Shown here: one piece after another, positions 22,524 to 32,852 of the stretch | Layout of the letters: the number at the start of each line of letters is the position of its first letter | Position numbering within the stretch: the first letter of the stretch is position 1 | Source of the DNA: Tessaracoccus coleopterorum | Lineage (GTDB): Bacteria; Actinomycetota; Actinomycetes; Propionibacteriales; Propionibacteriaceae | Reading direction: 5' to 3' | Assembly: GCF_011174705.1 (NCBI RefSeq) | Contig: NZ_JAANIJ010000001.1 | Coordinates: 2,356,001-2,420,000, forward strand | Length of the DNA: 64,000 nucleotides | Translations under genes and position numbers: made by a program | The notes under the pieces: model-generated | Told to the model about the DNA's origin: nothing | Database searches by the model: none | Seen by the model: the letters and a program-made list of their open reading frames with translations, nothing else

Positions 22524-23862
22524 ATGCAGGTGCTGAGACGCAGGCGCACGGTCGCCGCCGCGGCCACGGCAGTGGGGTTGGTGCTCCTCCTCGTCGCGGG
22601 CATCGGCGGCTACTGGTACCTGCGGCCCCTGCTGCGCACCGGTACCGGGTACGCGGCCCACAACCTCTGTGCGGTCACGTTGGTCGCCGGGCGCGTCGAC
22701 GCCGCCACGGATCTTCCTTCGAACCCCCTGGTGCCGTACCTGACGCCGTGGATGGGCCCCGATGGGCAGTCGCGGGTCACCGTCGTCGGCTTCCTCGCCG
22801 GCCAGAATGCCTGGTACACCCCGGGCTTCGGCTGCACTGTCGCAGAGGAGAGGCCGACGCTTCCCGACCCCGCCGAGGTCGCTCCCGCGCCCGAGTTCCC
22901 GACCGCCGAGGTCGATCCCGCGATCGAGGCGGCGCTGGACAACGCCTTCGGGAGGACCTTGACGACGCGGCCCGGGCCACGCTCGGCACCCGCGGTGTCG
23001 TGGTGCTGCGCGACGGCATCGTGATCGGGGAGCGGTACGCGGACGGGTTCACGGCGGCCACGCCGCAGCTCGGCTGGTCGATGTCCAAGTCGGTCACGAA
23101 CCTGCTCACCGGTCGGCTGGTACTGGAGGGGAAGGTGTCGCTCACCGACGCCCAACTGCGACCCGAATGGACCGATGAGCGCGCCCGGATCACCGTCGAC
23201 GACCTGCTCCGGATGACCGGTGGCCTCCAGTGGGATGAGACCTACGAGCTGGGCACGCCCATCACACAGATGCTCTACGACGAGCCCGACATGGCGCTGT
23301 TCATGGCGAGGCAACCCGCCGCGCACCCGCCGGGCACCTTCCAGCAGTACTCCACCGGTTCGACTGTCCTGCTGTGCTCGGTGCTGAACGCGAAGGCAGG
23401 GTTGGGACCCAACCTGCCTCGCCGGATGCTGTTCCAGCCGCTGGGCCTCGGCTCCGCGGTGATGGAGATCGACGCGGCGGGCACCCCGGTGTGTGGCAGC
23501 TACCTGTGGGCGACGCCGCGGGACTGGGGCAGGATCGGGCAGTTCGCCCTGAACGACGGCGTGGTCCACGGGGAGCGGCTCCTGCCGGAGGGCTGGATGG
23601 CTGAGTCGACGAGGGTCCGCCCCGTCGCCCTCACGGATGCCGACGGCATGGCCGCGTCGTGGTGGGCCAACGAGCGGGTCGACGGGTCGCTCGTCGAGCC
23701 GATCCTCCCGGCCAGCGCCTACTGGCGCAGGGGCATGATGGACAGCGGCTGTTCGTCCTGCCCGACCAGGGCGTCGTGATCGTCCGGATGGGCTTCTCGC
23801 CCGAGGCCGGGGACACCCGCGTCGTGCAGTTGGCGGCCGATGTCATCGCGGCGGTCGGCTAA
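22524..23862 (+). CDS. beta-lactamase-family serine hydrolase (class C type)
   Basis: About 446 residues with an N-terminal membrane anchor or signal peptide (TAVGLVLLLVAGIGGYWYL). The catalytic domain has SMSKS (SxxK nucleophile), the second-motif Tyr in QQYSTGS and the conserved DDLLRMTGGLQWDETYEL. The 6-aminohexanoate-oligomer-hydrolase/EstB-like group has this look, acting on esters, amides or peptides outside the membrane. Frame changes near 22955 and 23740. ATG 22524 lies 6 bases after TAGCGT (22512-22517), indicating a leaderless mRNA. The TAA overlaps the stop of the convergent dehydrogenase by 4 bases. Confidence 0.8.
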
Positions 23863-26617
23863 CCGGCCACGGGGCGGGTCGCCTCCTCCAGCAGTTCGAG
23901 GATGTGCCGGTACGGCCTGCCCGTGGCCTGCGACATGCCGATCTCGCACGTCCTGTTCACCGAGGCGTACCCGTCGTACTCCCGCCGGTTGACCTCGGTG
24001 GCCATCTCCCGCGACGAGCTCTCGGTCAGCTCGGGATGGAGAAGGCCCCGGTCACCCGCGAAGCCGCAGCACGCCCAGCTGAGCGGCACCTCGACGTCGT
24101 CGCAGATGAAACGGGCCACCTCGAGCAGCGCCTCGTTGATGCCCAGCCCTGTCGAGGCGCACGTCGGGTGCAGCGCGAGCGACCCGAGCGGCGTCGTCAC
24201 CTGCAGCCGCGGGAGGAGCTCGTCGGCGGCGAACTCGACGACGTCGAGCACCGGCACCTGCCAGTGTCGGGCCATCTCCGCCAGCGACCGGGTGCAGCTG
24301 CTTGCGTCGGTGACGATGGGCAGCTGGTCGGGCATCACGATCTCGGCGTGCACCTTCCTGCGCATCACCTCGTAGCCTTCGGTGACGCCCTTGGCACGCC
24401 AGGGCGCGCCGCAGCAGAGGGCCTGGGCGTCGAGCATGGTCACGCGCACCTCGGCGCGGAGACAGAGCTCCCGGAACGCGGTGAAGACTCCCTCCCGGAG
24501 GCGGCGAACACTGTCTGCATGCAGGACGGGAAGTAGGCCGCGACGCCGCGGTCGCCCCGGTCCCTGCGGTTCGGTCTGCGCCTGAGCCTCGAGCCGCGGG
24601 GAGCCGGTGGTCATAGCTCGGCACGGTGTCCTCGCCGAGGCTGCGTCGGCCTACGTTCGCGGCCGCGTCGGCGAGGGCGCCGCGGACTTGGCCAGCGTCA
24701 GTGCCCTCGACCCCATCCGGGTGAACAGACCCCACGACCGGGCCGCCTGAAGCCAGGTGGTGCGTTCGACCGCGCCGATCTCCTCCAACCGCTGCCTGCG
24801 CACAAGCGTGCCGGTGTCGATCCCGAGCGGGCACGCCACCGAGCACATGGAGTCGACCGCGCACGTCTCGACCGCCTCGTATGTGTAGGACTCGGCGACC
24901 TGTTTGAGCAGGTCGTGGTCCTCATGGCGGGCGGCGATCTCGCGGCGCAGCACGATGCGCTGCCTGGGTGTGAGGGTCAGGTCGCGGGAGGGGCACACGC
25001 TTTCGCAGTAGCCGCACTCGATGCAGTTGTCGACCTCCTGCTCGATGCGGGGCATCAGCTTGAGGTTGCGGAGGTGCTCGTCGGGATCCTTCGTGATGAC
25101 AACACCGGGGTTCAACATTCCTGAAGGGTCGAACAGGGCCTTGACGGCGCGCATCACCTCGTACAACTCGTCGCCGTACTGGTCGCGCACGAACGGGGCC
25201 ATCGCGCGGCCGGTGCCGTGCTCGGCCTTGAGGACGCCGCCGCGCCGCAGCACCTCGCGGACCAGGTCGCGGGTGAACTTCCGGAACCGCAGCAGCCCCT
25301 CCGCCTCGTCGAACCTTTCGCTGAGCAGGAAGTGGATGTTCCCGTCGCGCGCGTGGGCGAAGATCGGCACGTTCTCGACCCCGTAGCGGTGCTTCGTGAA
25401 GAGCTGGTCCAGGGCGTGGCACATCTCCTGGAAGTGGTCGAGCGGGACGCTGATGTCCTCCAACAGGGTCGTGGTGCCGGATGCGCGGGCCCCCGCGACG
25501 CGCGCGTAGAGGCCGCGGCGGAGTTCGACCAGGGCGCTGCGCCGGTCCGGGTCGGTGGTCATCTCTACGGAGTCGACCACGTCGAGTCCCGCGAGCACCT
25601 CGGCCGCCTCGGCCGCCCTGCGCTGCAGCGACTCCTCATCCACGTCGTGCAGCTCCACGAGCAGCGCCGCCTGGGTGGTGAGGTCGAGGCCGCGCAGGAA
25701 GAGGGGCGCGGTCCTCGCCTGACGGGCGACGCGCAGCGACGCGACGTCCATCAGTTCGACGGCCTCGAAGCCGTGCCCGACCAGCAGCGGCGCGACCCCT
25801 GCGGCCGCGTCGAGATCGCTGAACAGCGCGAGCCCGGCCGCGAGGTGGCGGGCCTGCGGCACCGTCCGGAAGGTCGCCTCGGCGATGAAGCCGAGCGTGC
25901 CCTCGCTGCCGATCAGCAGGTGGGAGATGATGTCGACGGGGCGGTGGAAGTCGAGTAGCGCATTGATGCCGTAGCCCATCGTGTTCTTCATGGCGAAGAG
26001 GCGACGGATGTCGGCAACGGCCTCCGGGTTGGCGAGCAGCCGCTTGCGCAGCATGTGCAGGCCGCCGGTGAGCTCCGGTTCCTCGAGGCGCAGGGTGATG
26101 TCGGCCGACGGGTCCGCGGTGTCGACCACCAGCCCGCTCGGCAGCACGAACACCATCGACTCGACGGTGCGGTAGGCGGTCTGCTCCAGGCCGGCGAGCA
26201 TGCCGCTCGAGTTGTTGGCGAGGATGCCGCCGATGGTGCAGGCGACCGCGCTGGTGGGATCGGGGCCGAGGCGGCGCCCGTGCCGCGCGAGGTGGGCGTT
26301 GACCCTGGCCAGCGTCACGCCCGCGCCGACACGGACGCGGAGCCCGTCGTCGAGCACCTCGAGATCCTTGAAGTTGCGGCGGGTGTCGACCAGGGTCGAG
26401 TCGCTCACGGCCTGGCCGCAGAGGCTGGTGCCTCCGGAACGGAAGGTCAGTGGCTTGCGGAGCGTGGTGGCCTCCCGCAGCAGCTCGGCCACGTCCTCGA
26501 TGGTGGCAGGGGTGACCACCTCGCTCGGGTGAGGAGGAAGTGGGAGGCATCGTGGGCCACGGCGAGGCGCGTGATGGCCCGGTCGTCGCGCGTCATCGTC
26601 GACTGCGAACTGGACAT
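23859..26617 (-). CDS. FAD/4Fe-4S D-lactate dehydrogenase-type oxidoreductase (paralog 1)
   Basis: A ~920-residue fusion. The FAD-binding part has PLTFRSGGTSLCGQAVSDS, RLGPDPTSAVACTIGG, ANNSSGM, MKNTMGYGINALL, IGSEGTLGFIAEATFRTVP, FAHARDGNIHFLL and EHGTGRAMAP. Next come two 4Fe-4S clusters (CIECGYCESVCPSRD and CAVDSMCSVACPLGI). The C-terminal CCG domain has LCCGAPW, HPTCAS and WACCGFAGDRG. Such enzymes oxidise D-lactate or similar 2-hydroxyacids to the quinone pool at the membrane. Frame changes are needed near 26535, 24650, 24590 and 24510. A second copy lies at 55.2-58.0 kb. ATG 26617 is chosen (MSSSQSTMTRDD). Confidence 0.82.
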
Positions 26618-26769
26618 GGGCCTGATCCTACCCAGGTGGGGATGTGTGGTGCGTCGGAAGCGGCACGCACGGACATCCTCGGAAGAGCGCCGCCCCGTGC
26701 CCGGAAAAGCCGGACACCGCCGGGCCCGGGAGGCGGGCACCGCCCGATTACTGCTAACCTGTGTCTCAC

Positions 26770-26843
26770 GCGGGCGTAGCTCAATGGCAGAGCGCTAGCT
26801 TCCCAAGCTCGATACGCGGGTTCGATTCCCGTCGCCCGCTCCA
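26770..26843 (+). tRNA. tRNA-Gly (CCC)
   Basis: The acceptor stem GCGGGCG (26770-26776) pairs with CGCCCGC (26833-26839). The D arm is GCTC-AATGGCA-GAGC. The anticodon loop TTCCCAA gives anticodon CCC, and the T arm GCGGG-TTCGATT-CCCGT contains the TTCGA signature. The discriminator T and an encoded CCA end at 26843. One mismatch in the anticodon stem (T opposite C). Confidence 0.95.
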
Positions 26844-26980
26844 CCGGCCCTCCGGCCGAGCGGCCCTTCACTAGGCGCGATGCCTCGTGGGGGCCCTTTC
26901 CGTGCCGGCAGAGGTGGGATCTGTCCACAGCTCCGGCTCTCGTCGCAGCATCGGCGGCTCTGTCGCCGGATAGTCTCCGC

Positions 26981-27277
26981 ATGGAGTACACATACATTCT
27001 CGAGTGCGCCGACGGCTCGCACTACGTCGGTACGGCCCACGACCTCGCCCTCCGGCTCAGCCAGCACCGCGACGGCACCGGATCGACCTGGACACGGTTG
27101 CGGCGCCCGATCAGCCTCGTCTGGGCGGCGGCCTTCCCGGACAACGGGGAGGCCGCCCTCTTCGAGGAGGAGGTGCGTGGTTGGCGGCGCGAGCACAGGG
27201 ACGCGCTGATCGCGGGGCGCCTGGCCGAGGTGCCCGCCCCCGACGGCGGGCCAGCGGGGTACACCCGTACGTGCTGA
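26981..27277 (+). CDS. GIY-YIG nuclease-domain protein (UPF0213-like)
   Basis: An intact 98-residue protein with the GIY-YIG fold. The first strand motif is YTYILECADGSHYVGTA, where the two tyrosine-containing strands match the family signature. It is followed by LALRLSQHRDGTGSTWTR (catalytic-Arg helix) and the C-terminal Glu in EVRGWRREHRDALI. Small members of this group are structure-specific DNA endonucleases of poorly known role. ATG 26981 lies 4 bases after TAGTCT (26971-26976). It is downstream of tRNA-Gly on the same strand. Confidence 0.88.
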   Translation: MEYTYILECADGSHYVGTAHDLALRLSQHRDGTGSTWTRLRRPISLVWAAAFPDNGEAALFEEEVRGWRREHRDALIAGRLAEVPAPDGGPAGYTRTC

Positions 27278-27359
27278 GCGCCGCGGAACGACAGCGGATC
27301 GGCCGGATCGTCGGGATCGCCCGGTAGCGGCGACGCGGCGCCGACCCCGGTGGGAGCGG

Positions 27360-28427
27360 CTACCCCAGAAGGCGGACGGAGTCGCCCTCGGAGATTTCGC
27401 CCCTGATCCACACCTGCTCGGCCGGGGCCTCTGGTCGGCGGACGGCGTTCAGGGTCACCCGCGCGGTCGTCTCCGCGATCTGGTCGAGGGGTTGCGCGAG
27501 GGTGGTGAGGCGCGGTGACCAGTAGCGGCTGAGGTCCAGGCCGTCGAAGCCCACCAGCGACACGTCGTCCGGGACGTTCAGGCCGGCCTGGCGCAGAGCG
27601 CTTGCCACGCCGATCGACACCTCGTCGCAGACGCCGACGGCGGCGGTGAAGTCGAGCGGGCCCCGGGCGAGACGCCGCCCGATGCTGTCGAAGCCGTTCT
27701 CCATCGTGTAGAGCCGCTCCGGCACCGCGGCCTCGATGATGAGTTCGGGATCGACCCCGATGCCCGCGGCGACGAGCGACTGCTCGTAACCGGCAAGGCG
27801 CTGCGCCCAGGCGTGCCCGGCGTCGATCTCGGACCCCGCGCCGATGAAGGCGATCCGGCGGTGGCCCCGCTCGATGAGGTACGAGGTGAGATCCGCCTCG
27901 CCCTGCCGGTCGTCGACCGACACGAACGAGTGGAGCGACCCGGAGATCGAGTAGTCCGACGTGGTGCAGAACACCAGCGGCACATCGATCTGGGCGAGGC
28001 GGCGGCTGAGCGTCACCGACTCCTCCCTGTCGCGGGTGCCGTAGCGGCCGAGGAAGACGACGCACTGGTAACGCCCGGCCCGCACCATGCGCTCGATGGT
28101 CGCGGCCTCGGCGTCGTGGTCGGCGACGTGGGTCAGGTTCGTGTCGAAGCCGGACTCGGCGAAGGCCGCCTCCAACAACTGCAGCACGGAGATCAGCAGC
28201 CGACCCGTCTCGCCCTGGATCACCACGAGAACCGAGTTGCTGTCGGAGATCTTGAGGGCGCGTGCGCTCGAGTTGGGGACGTAGCCGTACCTGCGGGCGG
28301 CCTCGTGGACCTTCTTCTTTGTCTCGGGGCTGACGTCGTCGCGGTCGTTCATGGCGCGTGAGACGGTCGAAACCGCGACACCGCACAACCGGGCGAGTTC
28401 CCGGATCGTGATACCGGTGCTGCTCAT
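27360..28427 (-). CDS. LacI-family transcriptional repressor
   Basis: Intact, 355 residues. The N-terminal HTH is TIRELARLCGVAVSTVSRAM, followed by the hinge helix (NSSARALK). The periplasmic-binding-like sugar domain ends in DVSLVGFDGLDLSRYWSP and LTTLAQPLDQIAE, typical of the family. ATG 28427 has GGAAGGAG upstream. It is the last gene of a five-gene set with an ABC sugar importer. Two LacI-type operators upstream of the binding-protein gene are probably its targets, so it would release them when the imported sugar binds. The sugar is not identifiable from sequence alone. Confidence 0.93.
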   Translation of the reverse strand: MSSTGITIRELARLCGVAVSTVSRAMNDRDDVSPETKKKVHEAARRYGYVPNSSARALKISDSNSVLVVIQGETGRLLISVLQLLEAAFAESGFDTNLTHVADHDAEAATIERMVRAGRYQCVVFLGRYGTRDREESVTLSRRLAQIDVPLVFCTTSDYSISGSLHSFVSVDDRQGEADLTSYLIERGHRRIAFIGAGSEIDAGHAWAQRLAGYEQSLVAAGIGVDPELIIEAAVPERLYTMENGFDSIGRRLARGPLDFTAAVGVCDEVSIGVASALRQAGLNVPDDVSLVGFDGLDLSRYWSPRLTTLAQPLDQIAETTARVTLNAVRRPEAPAEQVWIRGEISEGDSVRLLG

Positions 28428-28482
28428 CTCCACTCCTTCCCTGGCGTCCCCGTGCCCGCACCGGGCACGGGGAACCGGACCA

Positions 28483-29316
28483 TCAGCCCTTGACGGCGCC
28501 TGCGACGACGCCCTTGATGATGTGCTTCTGGCTGAACGCGTAGAAGACGATCACCGGGATCATCGCGAGCACCAGGACGCCCATCATGGCGCCCATGTCC
28601 ACCGAGCCGTAGCCGCCCTTCAGGTACTGGACCGCGATGGGGACAGTCTTGTACTTCTTCAGGTCGAGCGACAGGTAGGGGAGCAGGTAGTCGTTCCACA
28701 ACCACATGACCTCGAGGATCGCGACCGTCACCACGGCCGGCTTCATGATCGGCAGCACGATGTTGAAGAACGTGCGGACCGGGCCGCAGCCGTCGATCGT
28801 CGCCGCCTCCTCGATCTCCACCGGGATGCCCTTCACGAAGCCGGTGAAGATGAACACCGCCAGCCCCGCGCCGAACCCGAGGTAGACGATCCACAGGCCG
28901 AACGGGTTGCCGAGACCGAGGTAGTCGACCAGCCAGGAGAGGGTGAACATCACCATCTGGAAGGGGACGACGAGGTTGAACAGGAACACGAGATAGATCG
29001 ACTTCGCGAACCTGTTGTCGGCACGCACGATCCACCACGCCGTCATCGACGTGCACAGCAGGATCAGCGCCGCCGAGCCGATGGTGATCACCAGCGACCA
29101 GCCGAACGACGAGACGAAGTCGGTCTTTGCGATGCCCTGGGCGTAGTTCTCCCAGCCGACGAACGTCTCCGGGTTGGGCAGGGAGAACGGCTCGGACGAG
29201 ACGAACACCTTGCCCTTGAAGGAGTTGATCACCACGAGGACGATCGGGAACAGGTAGGCCACCGAGAGGATGGCGAAGACGACGGTCCAGATCCGGGGAT
29301 GCTTCGGGTCCCTCAT
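28483..29316 (-). CDS. sugar ABC transporter permease, MalG/LacG type
   Basis: Intact, 277 residues, six predicted helices. The EAA loop is EEAATIDGCGPVRTFFNIVL, contacting the ATPase. Helices include IWTVVFAILSVAYLFPIVLV and VVTVAILEVMWLWNDYLLPY. No ATPase gene lies in this operon, which is usual for actinobacterial sugar importers sharing a common MsiK-type ATPase. The start at 29316 leaves a 1-base gap to the upstream permease stop, implying translational coupling. Confidence 0.93.
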   Translation of the reverse strand: MRDPKHPRIWTVVFAILSVAYLFPIVLVVINSFKGKVFVSSEPFSLPNPETFVGWENYAQGIAKTDFVSSFGWSLVITIGSAALILLCTSMTAWWIVRADNRFAKSIYLVFLFNLVVPFQMVMFTLSWLVDYLGLGNPFGLWIVYLGFGAGLAVFIFTGFVKGIPVEIEEAATIDGCGPVRTFFNIVLPIMKPAVVTVAILEVMWLWNDYLLPYLSLDLKKYKTVPIAVQYLKGGYGSVDMGAMMGVLVLAMIPVIVFYAFSQKHIIKGVVAGAVKG

Positions 29317-29317
29317 C

Positions 29318-30154
29318 TCATGCCTCCTTCGAGCGGGCGAACTTGTTCTGCAGCAGCGAGATCGCGGCCACGATGAGCAGGAAGACGACCGCCTTCGCCT
29401 GGCCGACGCCCTCAAAGCCCGGCCTGCCGTAGAACGTGTTGTAGATGTTGAGCGCGAGCATCTCGGACATGCGCGACGGCGCGCCGTTGGTGAGTGCAAG
29501 GTTCTGGTCGAACAGCTTGAAGCCGTTCGTGATGGTCAGGAACGTGCACACGGTGATGGAGGGCATCACCAGCGGGATGATCACGTGACGCAGGCTCTGA
29601 CGCGGCGTCGCGCCGTCGACCTCCGCCGACTCGAGCAGCTCGCCGGGGATCGACTGCAACCCGGCGATGTAGATCACCATCATGTAGCCGATCTGCTGCC
29701 AGCACACCAGCGCCACCAGCCCCCAGAAGCCGTAGGTGCTCGAGTAGGTGATCGACCTGGCCCAGTTGGCGAGGATGCCGTTGAGGAGCAGCAACCAGAC
29801 GTAGCCCAGCACGATGCCGCCGATGAGGTTCGGCATGAAGAACACCGAGCGGTACAGGTTGGAGCCCTTGAACTTCTTGACGAGCAGGTATGCGATGGCG
29901 AACGCCACCACGTTGATGAGGATGGTCGTCACCACGGCGAACGCGGTGGTGTACCAGAGCGAATGGAGGAACACCTCGTCGCCGGCCAGCCTCTTGTAGT
30001 TGTCGAGGCCGACCCACGTGCTGCGCGTGACGGTGGTGAACTTCGTGAAGGAAAGGTAGACGCCCAGCGCGAACGGGGCGACGAATCCGATGAGGAAAGC
30101 GGCGAGCGTGGGGCCGGTGAAGAGCCACCACCAACGCTTCAACGATCTGTGCAT
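29318..30154 (-). CDS. sugar ABC transporter permease, MalF/LacF type
   Basis: Intact, 278 residues, six helices. The N-terminal WWWLFTGPTLAAFLIGFVAP and the EAA loop LLESAEVDGATPRQSLRHVI identify the first subunit of a carbohydrate importer pair. It lies between the binding-protein gene (100 bp upstream) and the second permease. ATG 30154 begins MHRSLKRWW; GAGAAAT-type weak ribosome-binding sequence upstream. Confidence 0.93.
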   Translation of the reverse strand: MHRSLKRWWWLFTGPTLAAFLIGFVAPFALGVYLSFTKFTTVTRSTWVGLDNYKRLAGDEVFLHSLWYTTAFAVVTTILINVVAFAIAYLLVKKFKGSNLYRSVFFMPNLIGGIVLGYVWLLLLNGILANWARSITYSSTYGFWGLVALVCWQQIGYMMVIYIAGLQSIPGELLESAEVDGATPRQSLRHVIIPLVMPSITVCTFLTITNGFKLFDQNLALTNGAPSRMSEMLALNIYNTFYGRPGFEGVGQAKAVVFLLIVAAISLLQNKFARSKEA

Positions 30155-30254
30155 GATTTCTCCCGAGTCGGCGGGAGCGGGGCGCACAACGCACCCCGCT
30201 CCCACTCAAGGCATTCTGACAGGCTTGGCCGGGGGTTCCGACGAACCGGTCGGA

Positions 30255-31615
30255 TCAGCCCTGGTTCGTCAGCGCGACCTCGGAGGCCCAGCCGTCGACG
30301 AATGCGGTCTTGACAGCGCCCCAGTCGCCCGTGCCCTGCGCGTAGCCGAGCAGCGCCTGGCCGACACCGTTCTTCCACTCCTCGGAGGGCATGGTGGTGA
30401 AGTTCCAGGTGACGGCGGTCTTGCCTGCGGCCGTGTACTCGGCGTCGGCAAGGACGAGCGGGTTGGTCGACTTGTTGTCGGCGAACGACTTGAACGGCGT
30501 CACGAAGCCCATGGTGTCGGTCAGCGTCGTGCGGCCGGTCTCGGAGGTGATGACCCAGTCGAGGAAGTCCTTGGTCGCCTTCTGGTCGGCCTCGGAGACC
30601 TGGCTGTTGACGACCCAGTAGTTCTCGGAGCCGGTGGTCAGGCCCTGGTTCTCCTCGCTCTCGGCGCCGATGAAGATCGGGAGCATGCCCAGGTCCTCGT
30701 CAGCGACGCTCTGTCCCTTGATGTCGTTGTAGGCCCAGGTGCCGTTCTGGTAGAAGGCGGCCTTGCCGAGCGCGAAGTCGGCGTTGGCGTCCTCGATCGT
30801 CTTACCGGAGAGGAGCGTCTTCTCGGTGGTCGAGTTGTTGATGTAGAGATCGAAGATCTTCTGGTAGCCGTCGAGGTAGGAGCCCTTGATCGTCTCGGGC
30901 TGGCCGACGATGCCGTCGGCCTTGTACTCGTAGTACAGCGGGATGTTGGCCAGGTGGGTCTTGAAGCGCCAGTCGGAGGAGGAGTCGAACCCGGCGGAGG
31001 TGAACGCGCCCTCGACGCCCAGGGCGTCCTTGTTGGCCTGGATGCCCTCGGCGACGGCCTTGAGCGCGTCGAAGCTCGTGATCTCGTCGGCCGACTTCAC
31101 CGCGGCGTCGGGAAGCGCGAAGTACTTGGCCAGGATCGCCTTGTTGTAGATGATGCCGTAGGTCTCCATGACGTACGGGACGGCGACGGGCTTGCCGTCC
31201 TCGTTCTGCAGGGCGATCGACTGGTCGTTGAGCTGTCCGTAGACGTCGGTGTCGCTCAGGTCGGTGGTGAACTCCATCCAGGTGTTCAGGCCGACGGGGC
31301 CGTTGACCTGGAACAGCGTCGGGGCCTCGGACTTGGCCATCTCCGACTTCAGGGTCGTCTCGTAGGTGCCGGAGGCAGCGGTCTGCACGTCGACCTTGGT
31401 GCCGGTCTCCTCGGTGTACTTGGCCGCGAGGGCCACCCAGTCCTCGGCCTGCTCCGGCTTGAAGTTGAGGTAGTAGACCCTGCCCGCGTCACCCGCGGGC
31501 TCTCGCCACCGTTGTCGCCACCGTTGTCGCCGTCGGTGCCGCAGGCGGTCATCCCGACCAGCAGCGCCGAAGCCATCAGGCCCGCCGTCACCATCTTCGT
31601 CTTGCGTGTTGCCAT
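30255..31615 (-). CDS. ABC sugar-binding lipoprotein
   Basis: About 453 residues. The lipoprotein signal is MATRKTKMVTAGLMASALLV followed by the lipobox GMTAC, then a Gly/Asp-rich linker. The mature protein is a family-1 solute-binding protein: YYLNFKPEQAEDWVALAAKY, VDVQTAASGTYETTLKSEMA, TLFQVNGPVGL, YVMETYGIIYNKAILAKYF and WVVNSQVSEADQKATKDFL. It captures the sugar outside the membrane for the two permeases downstream. A frame change near 31497 falls in the low-complexity linker. ATG 31615 has AAGGAAG upstream. Expression is probably controlled through the operators at 31.69 and 31.76 kb. Confidence 0.9.
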
Positions 31616-31688
31616 CGTCCTTGTGCCTTCCTTGGTTTGAGGACACTCACTTGTGTCGCCACGTCGTCTCCGGCACTTCATTGGAATC

Positions 31689-31702
31689 CCGGAAACGGTT
31701 CC
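31689..31702. promoter_or_regulatory. LacI-type operator 1
   Basis: CCGGAAACGGTTCC is a near-palindrome with the central CG characteristic of LacI/GalR-family operators. It lies 74 bases upstream of the binding-protein start. The LacI repressor gene ending the operon is the likely ligand. Confidence 0.55.
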
Positions 31703-31756
31703 GTGCCTGGAAGGTTACACGCCGTCAACGTGCCTCGCAAGGCGGGGTGGTCGGTT

Positions 31757-31771
31757 CCGGAAACGTTACGG
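31757..31771. promoter_or_regulatory. LacI-type operator 2
   Basis: CCGGAAACGTTACGG has the central AACGTT core of LacI-family operators. It overlaps the last codon and TAA (31766-31768) of the DUF624 gene. The spacing to operator 1 is about 68 bases, suitable for looping. Confidence 0.5.
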
Positions 31772-32403
31772 GTGGGACGGGGTTCCTGAGCCGTCGGCCG
31801 ATGCCGGATCCAGCAGGGGCGGAAGGCCCGCTCGATCAGCGGCGTGGCGGCCATCCACGGCAGCGACACCCCGATCAGGAGGAGGAGCGCGAGGCCCTGG
31901 GGGCGTAGACGGTCACCGCGACGAGCAACGCGATGAACCCGGCGTGGATGACCAGCACGCCGAGGGCGATGGGAGGTTGCCCACCGCGATCAGCCACGCG
32001 TTGACCAGGTGGCGGTGCCACCGGTTCTCGAACCGGGCAAGGAGTGAGAACAGGAACGGGAAGCCGAGCAGGAAGCACAGCGTGAGAAGGACCTTGAGCA
32101 CCAGGAGGTCCGGTGTGCGGAGGAAGATCCAGCTGGCCGTGAGCAGGGCCCCGACCGGGCCGACGACGGCCCACGCGGCCGTCGACGCCGCGAAGTTGGC
32201 GCGTAGCGAGGTGCCGAACAGCCGCCACACAGGTGACTCGTCGCCGGCGGACATGCGCCGGCAGGTGTCGGCGAGGGCGGTCAGGCTGGCTCCCGCGGTG
32301 ACGACGGGAGGCAGCAGACGACGGTGAGGATGTTGAGCAGGATCAGGTCGCCCAGCGCGCTGGCGGCTCGCCAGGCGGGCGCGTCGTGCTGGAAGAACCT
32401 CAC
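31766..32403 (-). CDS. DUF624 (YesL-like) membrane protein
   Basis: About 212 residues with five hydrophobic helices, e.g. LGDLILLNILTVVCCLPPVV, VVGPVGALLTASWIFL, LLVLKVLLTLCFLLGFPFLF and ALLLLIGVSLPWMAATPLIE. DUF624 proteins usually sit beside carbohydrate ABC importers, as here. Start GTG 32403 (VRFFQHDAPAW) has GAGAGGGG upstream. Frame changes near 32310, 31975, 31905 and 31825 are needed; with the last one the protein ends ...GTPSHP at TAA 31766-31768, inside operator 2. Role unknown. Confidence 0.7.
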
Positions 32404-32585
32404 GGTGAACCCCTCTCGTTCCCACCCAAGCTTATGCGGAGCCTCTCGGTCGGTGCCGACCGGATACGTTTCCGGTCGCACGGGTCAGGGTCTTGGGTGG
32501 GGCCGACCGACCCGCCCGTTCGCGGTACGGCCGGTACGTTACAGTCGGTTGGATCCGTCGCCGTCGACGGTTCGTTGGAGGTCGA

Positions 32586-32843
32586 GTGAACGCAATTTCC
32601 CTGCGGCGCGTGGGCTCAGCCCTGTGCCTGTTCCTCGCGTGCATCACCGTAGTGCTGCTCGGGCTCGGCTCGGATCTCGGGTGGATCACGCTCGCGGCCA
32701 CCGGCGTCACCCTCGTGCTCGGTTCCTACGTGCAGGAGTCCTATGCGTGGGCCGTGCGGGCCGTGATGGCGGCCGGTGGCCTCGCCCTCACGCTCTTCGG
32801 GCTGCTGCCCTGGTTCGACCTGGCCGCGGCAAACTTCAGCTGA
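32586..32843 (+). CDS. small membrane protein
   Basis: 85 residues, intact, with two or three transmembrane helices (LCLFLACITVVLLGLGSDLG, ITLAATGVTLVLGSY, VMAAGGLALTLFGLLPWF). GTG 32586 is chosen because TTGGAGG lies about 7 bases upstream; a TACAGT -10 box is at 32540-32545. Not recognised as a named family. It converges with the DUF368 gene. Confidence 0.6.
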   Translation: MNAISLRRVGSALCLFLACITVVLLGLGSDLGWITLAATGVTLVLGSYVQESYAWAVRAVMAAGGLALTLFGLLPWFDLAAANFS

Positions 32844-32852
32844 GGCAGTGCC

